Assembly (NCBI RefSeq): GCF_028464145.1
Contig: NZ_JAQPCG010000003.1
Location: 1 to 64,000 of the forward strand
DNA length: 64,000 nt
From: Maribacter sp. PR1
GTDB taxonomy: Bacteria; Bacteroidota; Bacteroidia; Flavobacteriales; Flavobacteriaceae
Direction: 5' to 3'
In this document: piece after piece, positions 17,585-26,796 of the stretch
Layout of the letters: each line of letters begins with the position of its first letter
How positions within the stretch are numbered: position 1 is the stretch's first letter
Program-made: the position numbers and the translations under genes
The notes under the pieces: generated by a model
The model's input: the letters and a program-made list of their open reading frames with translations, nothing else
Databases searched by the model: none
Told to the model about the DNA's origin: nothing

Positions 17585-18434
17585 TTAACAAACTTCCGCA
17601 ATTATAGCAATGAGTAGCATCATCCCTATGTCCTTCCTTGGCACAAGTTGGACAAGCTTGAGTGTTCACATGCACAAAATGTTCCACACTTTCATCGCCC
17701 GATGCTTTTTTGGACCGCTTACCAAATTCTACGGTAACTATTCCAGTAGGTACGGCGATAATTCCATAACCTAAGAGCATAATAATGGTCGCTATTAATT
17801 GACCCTGTGGGGTTATTGGTGCAATATCGCCATACCCAACGGTCGTTAGGGTTACAATGGTCCAATATATACTTGTAGGGATGCTGGTAAAACCTGCTTC
17901 GTCACCTTCTATGATATACATTAAGGTTCCCAACATAACAGAAAGAATAAGAACGGCGAAGAGGAATACTGTAATCTTAGCCCTACTTGCCTTCAAGGCA
18001 CTTTTAAGTTGGGAGGCCTCTCCTAAAAATTGAACTAGTTTCAATATCCTAAAAACCCTTAAAAGTCGGAATGCCCTTACGGCCAACAAAACTTGTGAAC
18101 CCGCTAAAATATAGGATAGGTATAATGGAATGGTAGATAAAAAGTCAATTATACCGTAAAAGCTGAATATATATTTAGTGGGTTTCTTTATACATATAAT
18201 TCTGGCGAAATATTCTATCGTAAAGAAAATGGTAACTACCCATTCAAGTGTCAATAAAGTTTTATGGTATTCTGCGTCGATATTTTTTACGCTTTCCAGC
18301 ATGATTAAAAGGACACTGAATAGTATGATGACGATAAGAATAATATCAAACCATTTACCCATGGGCGTATCCGCTTCATAAATAATTTCATGAAGTTTAT
18401 TTTTCCAACCGGTATTTGACTTATCCTTTTTCAA
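17577..18434 (-). CDS. voltage-gated-type potassium channel with C-terminal zinc ribbon
   Basis: A six-helix ion channel of 285 residues. Transmembrane helices run from about 29 to 235. The S4-like helix has arginines at every third position (120, 123, 126, 129), and the pore carries the potassium filter TTVGYGD (197-203). A soluble tail after residue 240 contains two CxxC pairs (Cys261/264 and Cys276/279), a zinc-ribbon-like knuckle. The start is a TTG at 18434, since the first in-frame ATG lies inside the first helix region. It sits between the exonuclease gene (6 bp) and miaA (overlap). Confidence 0.9.
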   Translation of the reverse strand: MKKDKSNTGWKNKLHEIIYEADTPMGKWFDIILIVIILFSVLLIMLESVKNIDAEYHKTLLTLEWVVTIFFTIEYFARIICIKKPTKYIFSFYGIIDFLSTIPLYLSYILAGSQVLLAVRAFRLLRVFRILKLVQFLGEASQLKSALKASRAKITVFLFAVLILSVMLGTLMYIIEGDEAGFTSIPTSIYWTIVTLTTVGYGDIAPITPQGQLIATIIMLLGYGIIAVPTGIVTVEFGKRSKKASGDESVEHFVHVNTQACPTCAKEGHRDDATHCYNCGSLLNE

Positions 18435-18440
18435 TAAAGT

Positions 18441-19802
18441 TTATAACGGAATTGTTTTAAGAGTCTTCTTTTTTCTCAGATAGGATTCTATAATAAAATT
18501 TGCATTTTGAGTCCCGTTTATGGGAGTTATCAAAGTTTCTAAGATATGAATATTATTTATTTGATGGTTTAAATCATAATAACCAACACCTACCAAAGAG
18601 CCTTTCTTTATAAGTATTGCGGCATTTTCACCTAATTCCCTTCCTTTGTCTACCAGGACTATATCCTTATTCTTAAGGCTGTATTTGTTCAAGGACTCCA
18701 TTACTCGAATATTGTAATCTTCTACTGTTTCTTTTTGAATACAAGCTCCCTTGCATTTTCCTTCGGCGTAATTGGAACAACTTCCTCTTGCCTCACTAAT
18801 GCCATTAAGTTTGTCACACAATGTAAAATCCTTTGTGATTTTGAATAAATGATTTTTGGCACTGAAATCACCATTGAAATATCCCCACTTTTCAGAACAT
18901 TGGCTTATCGGTGTAGACTTAAGCTCTAAATACCCATAATCGTTTGTTGTGAGGCATAGGGTGTGCGAGAACATTCTTTTTCTAGGTATAGCATTGTATT
19001 TGGGCCTATTCCTTAAAAGTTCTTGATGCTCCTTTAAAAGGGCTACAAGCTCACTACCCGTTTTTTCAAAAGTTACCTTTTTTGTGTCTTTCGCCAACTT
19101 TCTGGAACGATCACCAGTTTTTGTAAATAGTTGGTTTACCCTTTTTTTAATGTCCGTACTTTTGCTCAGGTATATAATATCGCCTTCCTTTCCGTGCATA
19201 TAAAAAACCCCCGTTTCGTTGGGCATACTTCGTACAATATCCAATTGTTTGTCCGAAAGTTCACCTTGGGCTTCTTTTCGTATAACCTCTTTTATAATGG
19301 CCTTTTCCGAATCTTTTGCCAGTAGGAGCTTAAACAATTTTACCGTGGCCAAGGCATCACCATTGGCTCTATGGCGGTCGCTTACAGGTATACCTAAGGA
19401 CCTAACCAATTTTCCCAAACTGTAGGAGTCTGCATCTGGTAGTAAAGCTTTGGACAAATCTACCGTACAAAGGCTTTTGCGTTGGTAGTTATAGCCCAAT
19501 CTTCTAAATTCGGTTCTTAAAATTCTATAATCGAATTGTGCATTATGGGCAACTATGACGGTATCTTCAGTAATTTCTACAATTCTTTTGGCAACCTCAT
19601 GAAACTTAGGTGCCGTTCGGAGCATTTTATTATTGATACCCGTAAGGTTTACCACAAACGGCTGTATCTCTTTTTCCGGGTTTACAAGGCTTATGAAAGA
19701 ATCAATGACTTTATGGCCGTCAAATTTATGTATCGCAATTTCTGTGATGCCCTCCTCATTAAATTTTCCTCCGGTCGTTTCTATATCCAGTATGGCGTAC
19801 AT
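18441..19802 (-). CDS. exonuclease/GIY-YIG nuclease fusion (DnaQ-Cho-like)
   Basis: A 453-residue fusion. The N-terminal part (about 1-165) is a DEDD 3'-5' exonuclease of the DnaQ epsilon type, with ILDIETTGG (acidic pair near 6-8), VAHNAQFDYRIL and HRANGDALAT. The second part (about 195-275) is a UvrC-type GIY-YIG endonuclease, seen in GVFYMHGKEGDIIYLSKS. A Cys-rich patch (CSNYAEGKCKGAC, about 350-362) recalls the corresponding UvrC region. Related bifunctional proteins are usually annotated as epsilon-like or Cho-like repair nucleases. A role in nucleotide-excision-type repair is inferred from family only. It belongs to the seven-gene minus-strand run. Confidence 0.85.
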   Translation of the reverse strand: MYAILDIETTGGKFNEEGITEIAIHKFDGHKVIDSFISLVNPEKEIQPFVVNLTGINNKMLRTAPKFHEVAKRIVEITEDTVIVAHNAQFDYRILRTEFRRLGYNYQRKSLCTVDLSKALLPDADSYSLGKLVRSLGIPVSDRHRANGDALATVKLFKLLLAKDSEKAIIKEVIRKEAQGELSDKQLDIVRSMPNETGVFYMHGKEGDIIYLSKSTDIKKRVNQLFTKTGDRSRKLAKDTKKVTFEKTGSELVALLKEHQELLRNRPKYNAIPRKRMFSHTLCLTTNDYGYLELKSTPISQCSEKWGYFNGDFSAKNHLFKITKDFTLCDKLNGISEARGSCSNYAEGKCKGACIQKETVEDYNIRVMESLNKYSLKNKDIVLVDKGRELGENAAILIKKGSLVGVGYYDLNHQINNIHILETLITPINGTQNANFIIESYLRKKKTLKTIPL

Positions 19803-19836
19803 CTAAACTTTCTGTTCTTATACCTATTTATGGTAT

Positions 19837-20496
19837 CTATTGATAATTTCTTTTCCCAAAGATACTACTTCCAATACGCACCATAGTACTTCCTTCTTCA
19901 ATCGCAATTTTATAGTCACCGCTCATTCCCATGGATAGTATGGATAAATCAGGGAATTCGGATTTCAAATTTTGAAATAACTGATTTAAGGACTGAAATT
20001 CTCTTTTTATTTGCTGTTTATCATCCGTAAAGGTGGCCATTCCCATTAACCCAGTTATTTTTATGTTTTCAAATTGATGAAATTCATCAGAACTTACCAA
20101 TTCTTTGATCTCCGACTCATCAAAACCGAACTTGGTGTCTTCTTCGGCGATATGGACTTGTAAAAGACAAGGGATTTGTCGGTCATATTTTTTCGCCTGT
20201 TTATTTATTTCCTTCAACAATTTAACGCTATCCACACCATGAATTAAGGTTACGTATTCGGCCATGTACTTGACCTTGTTTCGTTGAACATGACCTATCA
20301 TGTGCCATTCGATATCTTTCGGTAACTCCTCCCATTTCTTGGTCATTTCCTGAACCTTATTTTCCCCAAATATTTTATGACCGGTATTATAGGCCTCCAT
20401 GATATCGGATTCAGGCTTTGTTTTGGAAACTGCAACTAAAGTCACCTTTTCAGGTAACGTTGCTTTTATAGTATTTAAGTTTTTTGCTATGGACAT
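19837..20496 (-). CDS. YggS/PLPBP family pyridoxal-phosphate homeostasis protein
   Basis: A 219-residue single-domain PLP-binding TIM barrel related to alanine racemase. PLP would bind Lys25 in AVSKTKP. Other family motifs are FGENKVQE, WHMIGHVQRNK, LMGMATF, SMGMSGDY and VRIGSSIFGKR at the C-terminus. The family buffers cellular PLP and has no known enzyme activity. It lies 1 bp after the dehydrogenase gene, suggesting coupled translation. Assignment is firm at family level. Confidence 0.94.
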   Translation of the reverse strand: MSIAKNLNTIKATLPEKVTLVAVSKTKPESDIMEAYNTGHKIFGENKVQEMTKKWEELPKDIEWHMIGHVQRNKVKYMAEYVTLIHGVDSVKLLKEINKQAKKYDRQIPCLLQVHIAEEDTKFGFDESEIKELVSSDEFHQFENIKITGLMGMATFTDDKQQIKREFQSLNQLFQNLKSEFPDLSILSMGMSGDYKIAIEEGSTMVRIGSSIFGKRNYQ

Positions 20497-20497
20497 A

Positions 20498-21388
20498 TTA
20501 TTCTAAAAATTGATTAGAAATCTTCTCGGCTTTTCTGCTTGTTGTATAGTCGTAAAATCCTTCTTTGGATTTAATACCCAGTTTGCCTGCAGTCACCATA
20601 TTAACAAGTAGGGGAGAAGGTGCATATTTGGGGTTTTTAAAACCATCATACATTACACTTAGAATAGAAAGACAAACGTCCAGACCTATGAAGTCCGCTA
20701 GCTGCAAAGGTCCCATAGGGTGTGCCATACCCAATTTCATAACAGTATCAATTTCCACTACACCTGCGACTCCGTGGTGCAAGGTTTCGATGGCTTCGTT
20801 GATCATGGGCATAAGAATTCTATTAGCGACAAATCCAGGATAATCATTAACCGCTTTAGGAACCTTGCCTAATTTTTTTGAAAGTTCCATAATCTGATGT
20901 GTCGTGTCGTCAGAGGTACTATATCCCCGTATAATTTCAACCAGTTGCATAATAGGAACCGGGTTCATAAAATGCATTCCGATCACTTTTGCAGGTCTGG
21001 AAGTGACCGAGGCAATTTTTGTGATGGAAATAGAAGAAGTATTGGTAGCTAGGATAGCATCTTGATTACAATGGGTGTCCAACTCCTTAAAAATATTCAA
21101 CTTTACATTTAAGCTTTCTGAAGCGGCCTCTACCACTAAATCGGCTGATTCAACTCCGTTTTTTAAATCGGTAAAGGACGAAATACGTTCCAAAGTTGCT
21201 TTTTTTTCTCCTTCAGAAATTTTCTCTTTGGCAATCATTCTGTCCAGGTTCTTGGTAATGTTCAAAATTCCATTTTCCAAGGCACTTTCGTTAAGATCGA
21301 TTAAATGGACGGTATATCCATTTTGTGCAAAAACATGGGCAATTCCATTTCCCATTGTTCCCGCGCCGATTACTGTTATGTTTTTCAT
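20498..21388 (-). CDS. 3-hydroxybutyryl-CoA / 3-hydroxyacyl-CoA dehydrogenase
   Basis: An NAD(P)-dependent dehydrogenase of 296 residues that oxidises 3-hydroxyacyl-CoA, or works in reverse. The Rossmann motif GAGTMGNGIAHVFA is at 7-20. The NTSSISITKIA and MHFMNPVPIMQLVEIIRG stretches carry the catalytic serine/histidine region. The C-terminal helical dimerisation domain has DYPGFVANRILMPMINEA and GPLQLADFIGLD. The length is that of the stand-alone Hbd/PaaH type without an enoyl-hydratase domain. It is in the middle of the minus-strand operon, 43 bp after the Gfo/Idh gene. Confidence 0.93.
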   Translation of the reverse strand: MKNITVIGAGTMGNGIAHVFAQNGYTVHLIDLNESALENGILNITKNLDRMIAKEKISEGEKKATLERISSFTDLKNGVESADLVVEAASESLNVKLNIFKELDTHCNQDAILATNTSSISITKIASVTSRPAKVIGMHFMNPVPIMQLVEIIRGYSTSDDTTHQIMELSKKLGKVPKAVNDYPGFVANRILMPMINEAIETLHHGVAGVVEIDTVMKLGMAHPMGPLQLADFIGLDVCLSILSVMYDGFKNPKYAPSPLLVNMVTAGKLGIKSKEGFYDYTTSRKAEKISNQFLE

Positions 21389-21431
21389 CCCTTGTAATTT
21401 TAAAAAGGTTTGATTTTTTTCTTTTTCTAAA

Positions 21432-22412
21432 TCAATTTAAAACTGATTTGTTTTCGAAGGCATTTATAATTTGCAACGCTACTTTTAGAGCTTCCGTACC
21501 TTGTTTTAACGTTACGACTGGTGTTGTGTCTGTATTAATGGCCTCTGCAAAGGATTCCAATTCATCTAGAATGGCATTATTTTCTGCTATAGTAGGATTT
21601 TCAAAATATATTTGCTTCTTTACGCCTTCGGCATTTTGTAGCACCATGTCAAAATCTCCGGGTACTTCGGGAGCATCCTTCATTTTTACAACTTCCACTT
21701 TTTTCTCTAAAAAGTCAACAGCGATATAGGCATCTTTCTGAAAAAATCGTGTTTTACGCATGTTCTTTAGGGATATTCTACTTGCGGTAAGATTGGCGAC
21801 ACAGCCATTTTCAAATTCCAGTCGTGCATTAGCAATATCAGGGGATTGGCTTAAAACGGAAACACCACTGGCATTAATTCCTATCACTTTGGACTTTACA
21901 ACACTAAGAATGGCATCAATATCATGAATCATTAAATCTAACACCACAGGTACGTCGGTACCTCTTGGATTGAATTCGGCCAACCGGTGTGTTTCGATAA
22001 ACATAGGCTGTTTTATGGCATCCTTAACCGCAGTAAAAGCGGGGTTGAATCGCTCAACATGGCCAACCTGTCCCTTTACTTTAAATTTGTCTTCTAAAAC
22101 CAGAAGGTTTTCTGCTTCTTCCAGCGTATTGGTGATAGGTTTTTCAATAAAAATATGTTTGCCCTTTTCCATTGCTTTCTTGGCACAATCGAAATGTGAT
22201 AACGTTGGGGTAACGATATCTACTATATCAACGGCATCGATTAGGTCATTTATATTTTCAAAATAAGTATAACCAAATTCGGTTTCAACCTTTTTTCCAT
22301 TAATGATATCAGCGTCATAAAAACCGATTAAATCATACTTTTCAGATTGATTGAGTAAACGCAAATGTATTTTACCAAGATGTCCGGCCCCTAAAACACC
22401 AACTTTGAGCAT
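21432..22412 (-). CDS. Gfo/Idh/MocA family oxidoreductase
   Basis: A 326-residue NAD(P)-dependent oxidoreductase. The N-terminal Rossmann fold starts with VGVLGAGHLGKIHLRLL, and the family EKPI motif (IFIEKPITNTLEEAE, near residue 93) marks the catalytic lysine. The C-terminal alpha/beta domain includes RGTDVPVVLDLMIHDIDA with the usual His-Asp pair. The substrate is unknown; many relatives act on sugars or UDP-sugars. It is the first gene of the seven-gene minus-strand run ending with gntK. Confidence 0.88.
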   Translation of the reverse strand: MLKVGVLGAGHLGKIHLRLLNQSEKYDLIGFYDADIINGKKVETEFGYTYFENINDLIDAVDIVDIVTPTLSHFDCAKKAMEKGKHIFIEKPITNTLEEAENLLVLEDKFKVKGQVGHVERFNPAFTAVKDAIKQPMFIETHRLAEFNPRGTDVPVVLDLMIHDIDAILSVVKSKVIGINASGVSVLSQSPDIANARLEFENGCVANLTASRISLKNMRKTRFFQKDAYIAVDFLEKKVEVVKMKDAPEVPGDFDMVLQNAEGVKKQIYFENPTIAENNAILDELESFAEAINTDTTPVVTLKQGTEALKVALQIINAFENKSVLN

Positions 22413-22551
22413 ATCATTTCTTTTTTCTCAAAAATACACATACTTTATAAGTTAAAAGAAGAATGTAATTTTCAATTTTAGCATTAACTTTTTTTGGAAC
22501 CTTCTTTTCTATGTCCAACTTTTATAACTTTGAGAACCAAACCAAACAAAA

Positions 22552-23193
22552 TTGAAAGATACCTATAAGCATAGGGGCATGCGCAACCAATTGGCCGAGG
22601 TGCTGATTGGAAAAGGCATTACCGATAACAAAGTTTTAGACGCCATTAGGGAGGTTCCAAGACACCTTTTTATGGATAGTAGTTTTGAGGGCCATGCCTA
22701 TCAAGATAAGGCGTTTCCCATAGCGGCCGATCAAACCATTTCACAACCCTATACCGTTGCGTTTCAATCCGAGTTATTGGAACTGGAACCTAATCTGAAA
22801 GTTCTGGAAATAGGTACTGGTAGTGGCTACCAAACTGCGGTGTTATTAAACTGCAAAGCTAAAGTTTACACTATTGAACGACAGTTGGAACTTTTTAAGA
22901 AAACCAACCTCTTCTTCAAAAAAATGGGTTATCGTCCTAAGAAGTTTATTTTTGGAGATGGTTATAAGGGGCTGCCAGAAGAGGCACCTTTCGACAGAAT
23001 AATAGTTACTGCAGGTGCTCCTGAAGTTCCCAAGGCATTAATGTCCCAACTAAAAGTTGGAGGGCGATTAGTGATTCCCGTTGGATTTGAAGAACAGATT
23101 ATGACACTTTATGAGCGAACTTCAGAAAAAGAATTTAAAAAAACAGAGTACGGTTCTTTTAGGTTCGTCCCTTTGTTAGAAGATAAAAACTAA
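22552..23193 (+). CDS. pcm: protein-L-isoaspartate O-methyltransferase
   Basis: A repair methyltransferase that uses SAM to methylate isoaspartyl residues in aged proteins. The 213-residue chain has the substrate motif ISQPYTVAFQSE, SAM motif I LEIGTGSGYQTAVL (85-98), the post-I VYTIERQ and FDRIIVTAGAPEVP. A TTG at 22552 is taken as the start, since it gives the conserved N-terminus MKDTYKHRGMRNQL; the next in-frame ATG would remove nine residues of it. A TAACTTTG -7 element (22525-22532) lies 19 bp upstream of the start codon. Confidence 0.94.
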   Translation: MKDTYKHRGMRNQLAEVLIGKGITDNKVLDAIREVPRHLFMDSSFEGHAYQDKAFPIAADQTISQPYTVAFQSELLELEPNLKVLEIGTGSGYQTAVLLNCKAKVYTIERQLELFKKTNLFFKKMGYRPKKFIFGDGYKGLPEEAPFDRIIVTAGAPEVPKALMSQLKVGGRLVIPVGFEEQIMTLYERTSEKEFKKTEYGSFRFVPLLEDKN

Positions 23194-23199
23194 AGGGTT

Positions 23200-23661
23200 T
23201 TATGAATTAAAACTTTTTTTAATTCGATCTAAGTTTCTTTTGTTGTCCCTATCCTTAATCGTATCACGCTTATCGTATAGTTTTTTACCCTTAGCCAAGG
23301 CTATTTGTAATTTGGCGAGTCCACGATCATTAATAAATAGGGTCAAGGGTACTATGGTAAGCCCCGAGGCTTTTACTTCTTTATGGAGTTTCTTTAATTC
23401 CCTCTTATTCAATAAAAGTTTTCTTTCGGCCTTTGGTTTATGATTAAAATGTGAGGCATGTGAATATTCATCGATTTGCATATTGATGACAAATAATTCC
23501 CCCTGGTCGTTAAACTCACAAAAACTCTCGGAAATTGAGGCCTTTCCATATCTAATAGACTTTATCTCCGTACCGGCAAGCACAATTCCTGCCGTATACT
23601 TATCCAGTAACTCGTATTCAAAGCGAGCTTTTTTATTTTTTATATTGATATTCTTCTGCAT
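23200..23661 (-). CDS. smpB: SsrA-binding protein
   Basis: Binds tmRNA and delivers it to stalled ribosomes for trans-translation. The core motifs are [37 protein letters not shown] and the beta-strand [14 protein letters not shown]. The disordered basic tail [20 protein letters not shown] enters the mRNA channel. The ATG at 23661 gives 153 residues and the typical [11 protein letters not shown] start; an ATG at 23682 would add seven residues. It is convergent with pcm, 6 bp apart. Confidence 0.96.
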   Translation of the reverse strand: MQKNINIKNKKARFEYELLDKYTAGIVLAGTEIKSIRYGKASISESFCEFNDQGELFVINMQIDEYSHASHFNHKPKAERKLLLNKRELKKLHKEVKASGLTIVPLTLFINDRGLAKLQIALAKGKKLYDKRDTIKDRDNKRNLDRIKKSFNS

Positions 23662-23773
23662 GGGTGACAAAAATAAGGACAATTAAATAATCTCTTTGAT
23701 CTATAAACAGATTTAAAGCGCTTATTTTGTAATGAACTCTAATATCTTACGATTAACTGAAAAAATAATTCAT

Positions 23774-24520
23774 ATGCACCGTGTTTTGCTCGTAATGATT
23801 CTAGTTTCTCTATCGGGTTGTGAAAAGAGAAAGACCCTTACCGCACAGGAGATTGTAGATAAAAGCATATTGGTTAGTGGTGGTGAAAACTATAAACGTT
23901 CAAACATTGATTTTGACTTCAGGGATATGCACTACAGTTCAAAGTTGGAGAATGGAAAAAAGATACTACAAAGACAAATCAAAACCGATACTGACCGGAT
24001 TTTTGATAGGAAAACTTCATCGGGTTTTGAAAGGTATATTAATGATACATTGATGGTTCTGGCCGATACCACGGCAAATAAATTTGCCAACTCGGTCAAC
24101 TCCGTACATTATTTTGCTTACTTACCTTATGGGCTAAATGACAGGGCCGTTCAGAAAAAATTATTAGGAACTGTGGATATAGAGGGTAAAGAATATCACA
24201 AGGTTGAGATTAGTTTTCAAGAAGAAGGGGGAGGGGATGATTATGATGATGTATATATTTATTGGTTCAATACCCAAACCAATAAGCCTGATTTTTTAGC
24301 CTATGAATTTCATGTAAATGGTGGTGGTCAACGCTTTCGTGAGGCTTTCAACGAAAGAACCATTGGAGGTATTCGGTTTGTAGATTATAAGAACTATAAA
24401 CCTAAACAGGAAAACACTTCAATTTACCAAATAGATAGCTTGTACCTGAAAAATGGATTGGAATTATTGTCCGAAATTAAGTTGGAAAATATAGAAGTTA
24501 GTCCGGGCAGTTACAATTGA
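23774..24520 (+). CDS. DUF6503 family lipoprotein
   Basis: A 248-residue lipoprotein. Starting at the ATG at 23774 gives a compact signal with the lipobox LSGC (Cys14); an ATG at 23732 would add 14 residues. The remainder looks like a beta-rich outer-membrane or periplasmic domain, with motifs such as EIVDKSILVSGGENY and HYFAYLPYGLNDRAVQK. Members of this family have sometimes been labelled deoxyribose-phosphate aldolase, a name nothing in the sequence supports. The last 23 bp overlap the convergent histidine phosphatase gene. Confidence 0.75.
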   Translation: MHRVLLVMILVSLSGCEKRKTLTAQEIVDKSILVSGGENYKRSNIDFDFRDMHYSSKLENGKKILQRQIKTDTDRIFDRKTSSGFERYINDTLMVLADTTANKFANSVNSVHYFAYLPYGLNDRAVQKKLLGTVDIEGKEYHKVEISFQEEGGGDDYDDVYIYWFNTQTNKPDFLAYEFHVNGGGQRFREAFNERTIGGIRFVDYKNYKPKQENTSIYQIDSLYLKNGLELLSEIKLENIEVSPGSYN

Positions 24521-25040
24521 AAACCAGTCTACTGCTATTGGCAACTCCATCAACTATGTTTACGATAAACAAAGTACCGTTTTCACTGTCGTCTATTTGG
24601 GTGTATTTTTCCTCTCCCAAAAGAAGATTAGCAAATTCAGGAGTTGTATTGCTATGTCCTACAACCAAGACTTTTTTGTTTAGGTTATCTATTTTAAATT
24701 GATCTATATCCATTATCCTTGGATCATAATATTGTACATCGATATTTTTCTTTACGGAAGTAGGTGCTGCGGTCATGGATGTTCTGTTGTAATCGGTAGA
24801 ATATATGGCATCTAAATCGACCTCGTTTAGAATTTCTGCCCAATGCATAGCCCTGCCGAGTCCTTTCTGGCTAAGCTCTGGATCGGCATCTTCTGGGTTG
24901 CTTCTATCTTTTTCAGCATGTCTTATTAAATAAAACGTGGAAATATTCGGGTTTTCGTTTGTATTGTCGGTAGGTTTGTCTTCTTTGCAGGAAAGAAAGG
25001 ACATTATAAAGCAAAGTGATAGAATCTTTAATAGTTTCAT
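24498..25040 (-). CDS. histidine phosphatase family lipoprotein
   Basis: A 180-residue phosphoglycerate-mutase-like phosphatase of the SixA/small branch 1 type. The catalytic motif is LIRHAEKD (RHAE); the second histidine is in VVGHSNTTPEF. A signal with lipobox FLSC (Cys18) targets it to the envelope, unlike cytoplasmic SixA. The substrate is unknown. The coding sequence ends inside the 3' end of the convergent DUF6503 gene (23-bp overlap). Confidence 0.88.
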   Translation of the reverse strand: MKLLKILSLCFIMSFLSCKEDKPTDNTNENPNISTFYLIRHAEKDRSNPEDADPELSQKGLGRAMHWAEILNEVDLDAIYSTDYNRTSMTAAPTSVKKNIDVQYYDPRIMDIDQFKIDNLNKKVLVVGHSNTTPEFANLLLGEEKYTQIDDSENGTLFIVNIVDGVANSSRLVFNCNCPD

Positions 25041-25126
25041 TGGTGTAGAGATAATAATTCCTTTAATAGAGAACTAAATTTACTTTAAAATAGTACGTTA
25101 AACCGCTATTTTTTGTTTTTTTGCAT

Positions 25127-26761
25127 ATGAATAAATTTTGTGGGGCACTTCTTATTGTATTTGTAGTTGTTGGTTTAAATGCTCAGGATGTAGAACTTCC
25201 AAGTGATTATCGACAACACAATTTAACTGAATACAATTCCAGTCTACTTAACCCTGCCTATTCCTTAGATAAGAACAACCCTTCCTCCTTGGCTTTTTGG
25301 TCGAGATGGCAATGGCAGACTTTTGATGGTGATCCTACAACGTTATTTTTTAATTATTCCCATCGTTTAAGTGAACTATCCACTGCAGGTGTTGGTTTTT
25401 TTCAGCACAATACCGAAATATTTATAAATACAGGGCTGAGCATCAATTATGCCTATAACATTGAATTAAGCGAACGTGCAAGTCTAGGTGTTGGGGTAAA
25501 TATTTTAGGATTTCAACAAAAATTGGCAGATCAACGTTTTTTTACGCCAAACCCCATACAGACCGAAATCACCAATGATTTTATAGTACAATTGGCACCA
25601 GGGATAAATTTTAGATACGATAGCTTTAGTTTAGGGCTTTCCTCTGAAAATTTAATGGATTATAATATTAGCACCAATGAAAGGAATACAAGTTCGGATG
25701 GTAGGATGTTCTTGGCACTCGCAAGTTATGATTTTCCCATAGGTATTCTCAATTCCGATGATAATTCGGTTTTGATACCAGCTATTTATTATAAATCTAT
25801 TCCCGGTTTTGATGCTCAACTAGGGTTGACTACCTTATTGTCTACCAATAAATTTTGGGCACAATTAGGATATAATAGCTTTTATGGGATTTCCGGTGGA
25901 GTGGGAGGTAGATTTTTTAAACGATTTTCTATCGGAGCTCTGGTGGAAGTGGGAGCTTCTAGTGATATAAGTGGAACAGACCCAACATTTGAATTAGTCA
26001 CCTCTTACAAGCTTGGAAAACCCAGTGCTGAAGAGCGATATCCAACAGAAGAATTAATAGTTGAAGCGGTAACGGAAAAAGAATTGACCAGAGCTGAAAA
26101 ATTGGCGCAAAGAGAAGTTGAAAAGGAACGGGAGAGGTTGGAGAAAATACAGCGTCAACGTGAAAAAGATTCTATACGGGAGGCATTAAGACTGACAGAT
26201 TTAGCATTGGAGGAATCCAAAATGGCGGAGAAAAAAAGAAAAGATTCAATTGCTCAGACTAATGAAGACAAAGCTTTAGCCGAAGTGCAGGCAATAGAGA
26301 GGCAAAGAAAAATCGATTCTACCAACGCAGCAAATAAAGCCAAAGAGGCTGCCTTGGCATTGGAGCTACAACGGAAACGTGACTCAATAGCTCAGGCTAA
26401 ATTGGCGGAAGCTGAAGCGCTTAAACAACAGGAGGAAATTGAGCGCCTCGCCCAGCAAAAAGAGGAGGTTACCCCAGAGAAAGGGGAACGTTACGAAGAA
26501 GTAGCCAAACAGGGATCATTAGAGCCAGGCTACTACCTGATTGCAAATGTTTTTGGGACCAAGCGCTATTTTGATGCTTTTATGGCAGATTTACAGAAAA
26601 AAGGACTAAATCCTGGTTCATTCTATAGGGATGTCAATAAATACAATTATGTGTATTTAGCTAAGTTCAATTCAATCTCTGAAGCACGAGCAGCAAGAGA
26701 TTCTAACTTTGGAGGAAAATACACGGAAAAAACTTGGATATTTAGGGTTGTAGGGGAATAG
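25127..26761 (+). CDS. PorP/SprF-like outer-membrane protein with coiled coil and SPOR-like domain
   Basis: An exported protein of 544 residues. After a signal peptide (MNKFCGALLIVFVVVGLNAQ) comes a PorP/SprF-type beta-barrel region (about 25-305), with the characteristic start LPSDYRQHNLTEYNSSLLNPAYS. PorP/SprF proteins accompany the type IX secretion system and gliding apparatus. Next is a long charged coiled coil rich in Lys/Glu/Ala (about 310-455). The C-terminal 80 residues resemble a SPOR peptidoglycan-binding domain (GYYLIANVFGTKRYFDAFM). The layout suggests a barrel tethered to the cell wall. The ATG at 25127 is preferred to a TTG two codons earlier. Confidence 0.85.
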   Translation: MNKFCGALLIVFVVVGLNAQDVELPSDYRQHNLTEYNSSLLNPAYSLDKNNPSSLAFWSRWQWQTFDGDPTTLFFNYSHRLSELSTAGVGFFQHNTEIFINTGLSINYAYNIELSERASLGVGVNILGFQQKLADQRFFTPNPIQTEITNDFIVQLAPGINFRYDSFSLGLSSENLMDYNISTNERNTSSDGRMFLALASYDFPIGILNSDDNSVLIPAIYYKSIPGFDAQLGLTTLLSTNKFWAQLGYNSFYGISGGVGGRFFKRFSIGALVEVGASSDISGTDPTFELVTSYKLGKPSAEERYPTEELIVEAVTEKELTRAEKLAQREVEKERERLEKIQRQREKDSIREALRLTDLALEESKMAEKKRKDSIAQTNEDKALAEVQAIERQRKIDSTNAANKAKEAALALELQRKRDSIAQAKLAEAEALKQQEEIERLAQQKEEVTPEKGERYEEVAKQGSLEPGYYLIANVFGTKRYFDAFMADLQKKGLNPGSFYRDVNKYNYVYLAKFNSISEARAARDSNFGGKYTEKTWIFRVVGE

Positions 26762-26796
26762 GTTTTAATTAATGGTCGATTTAATTAATTTTTTTT

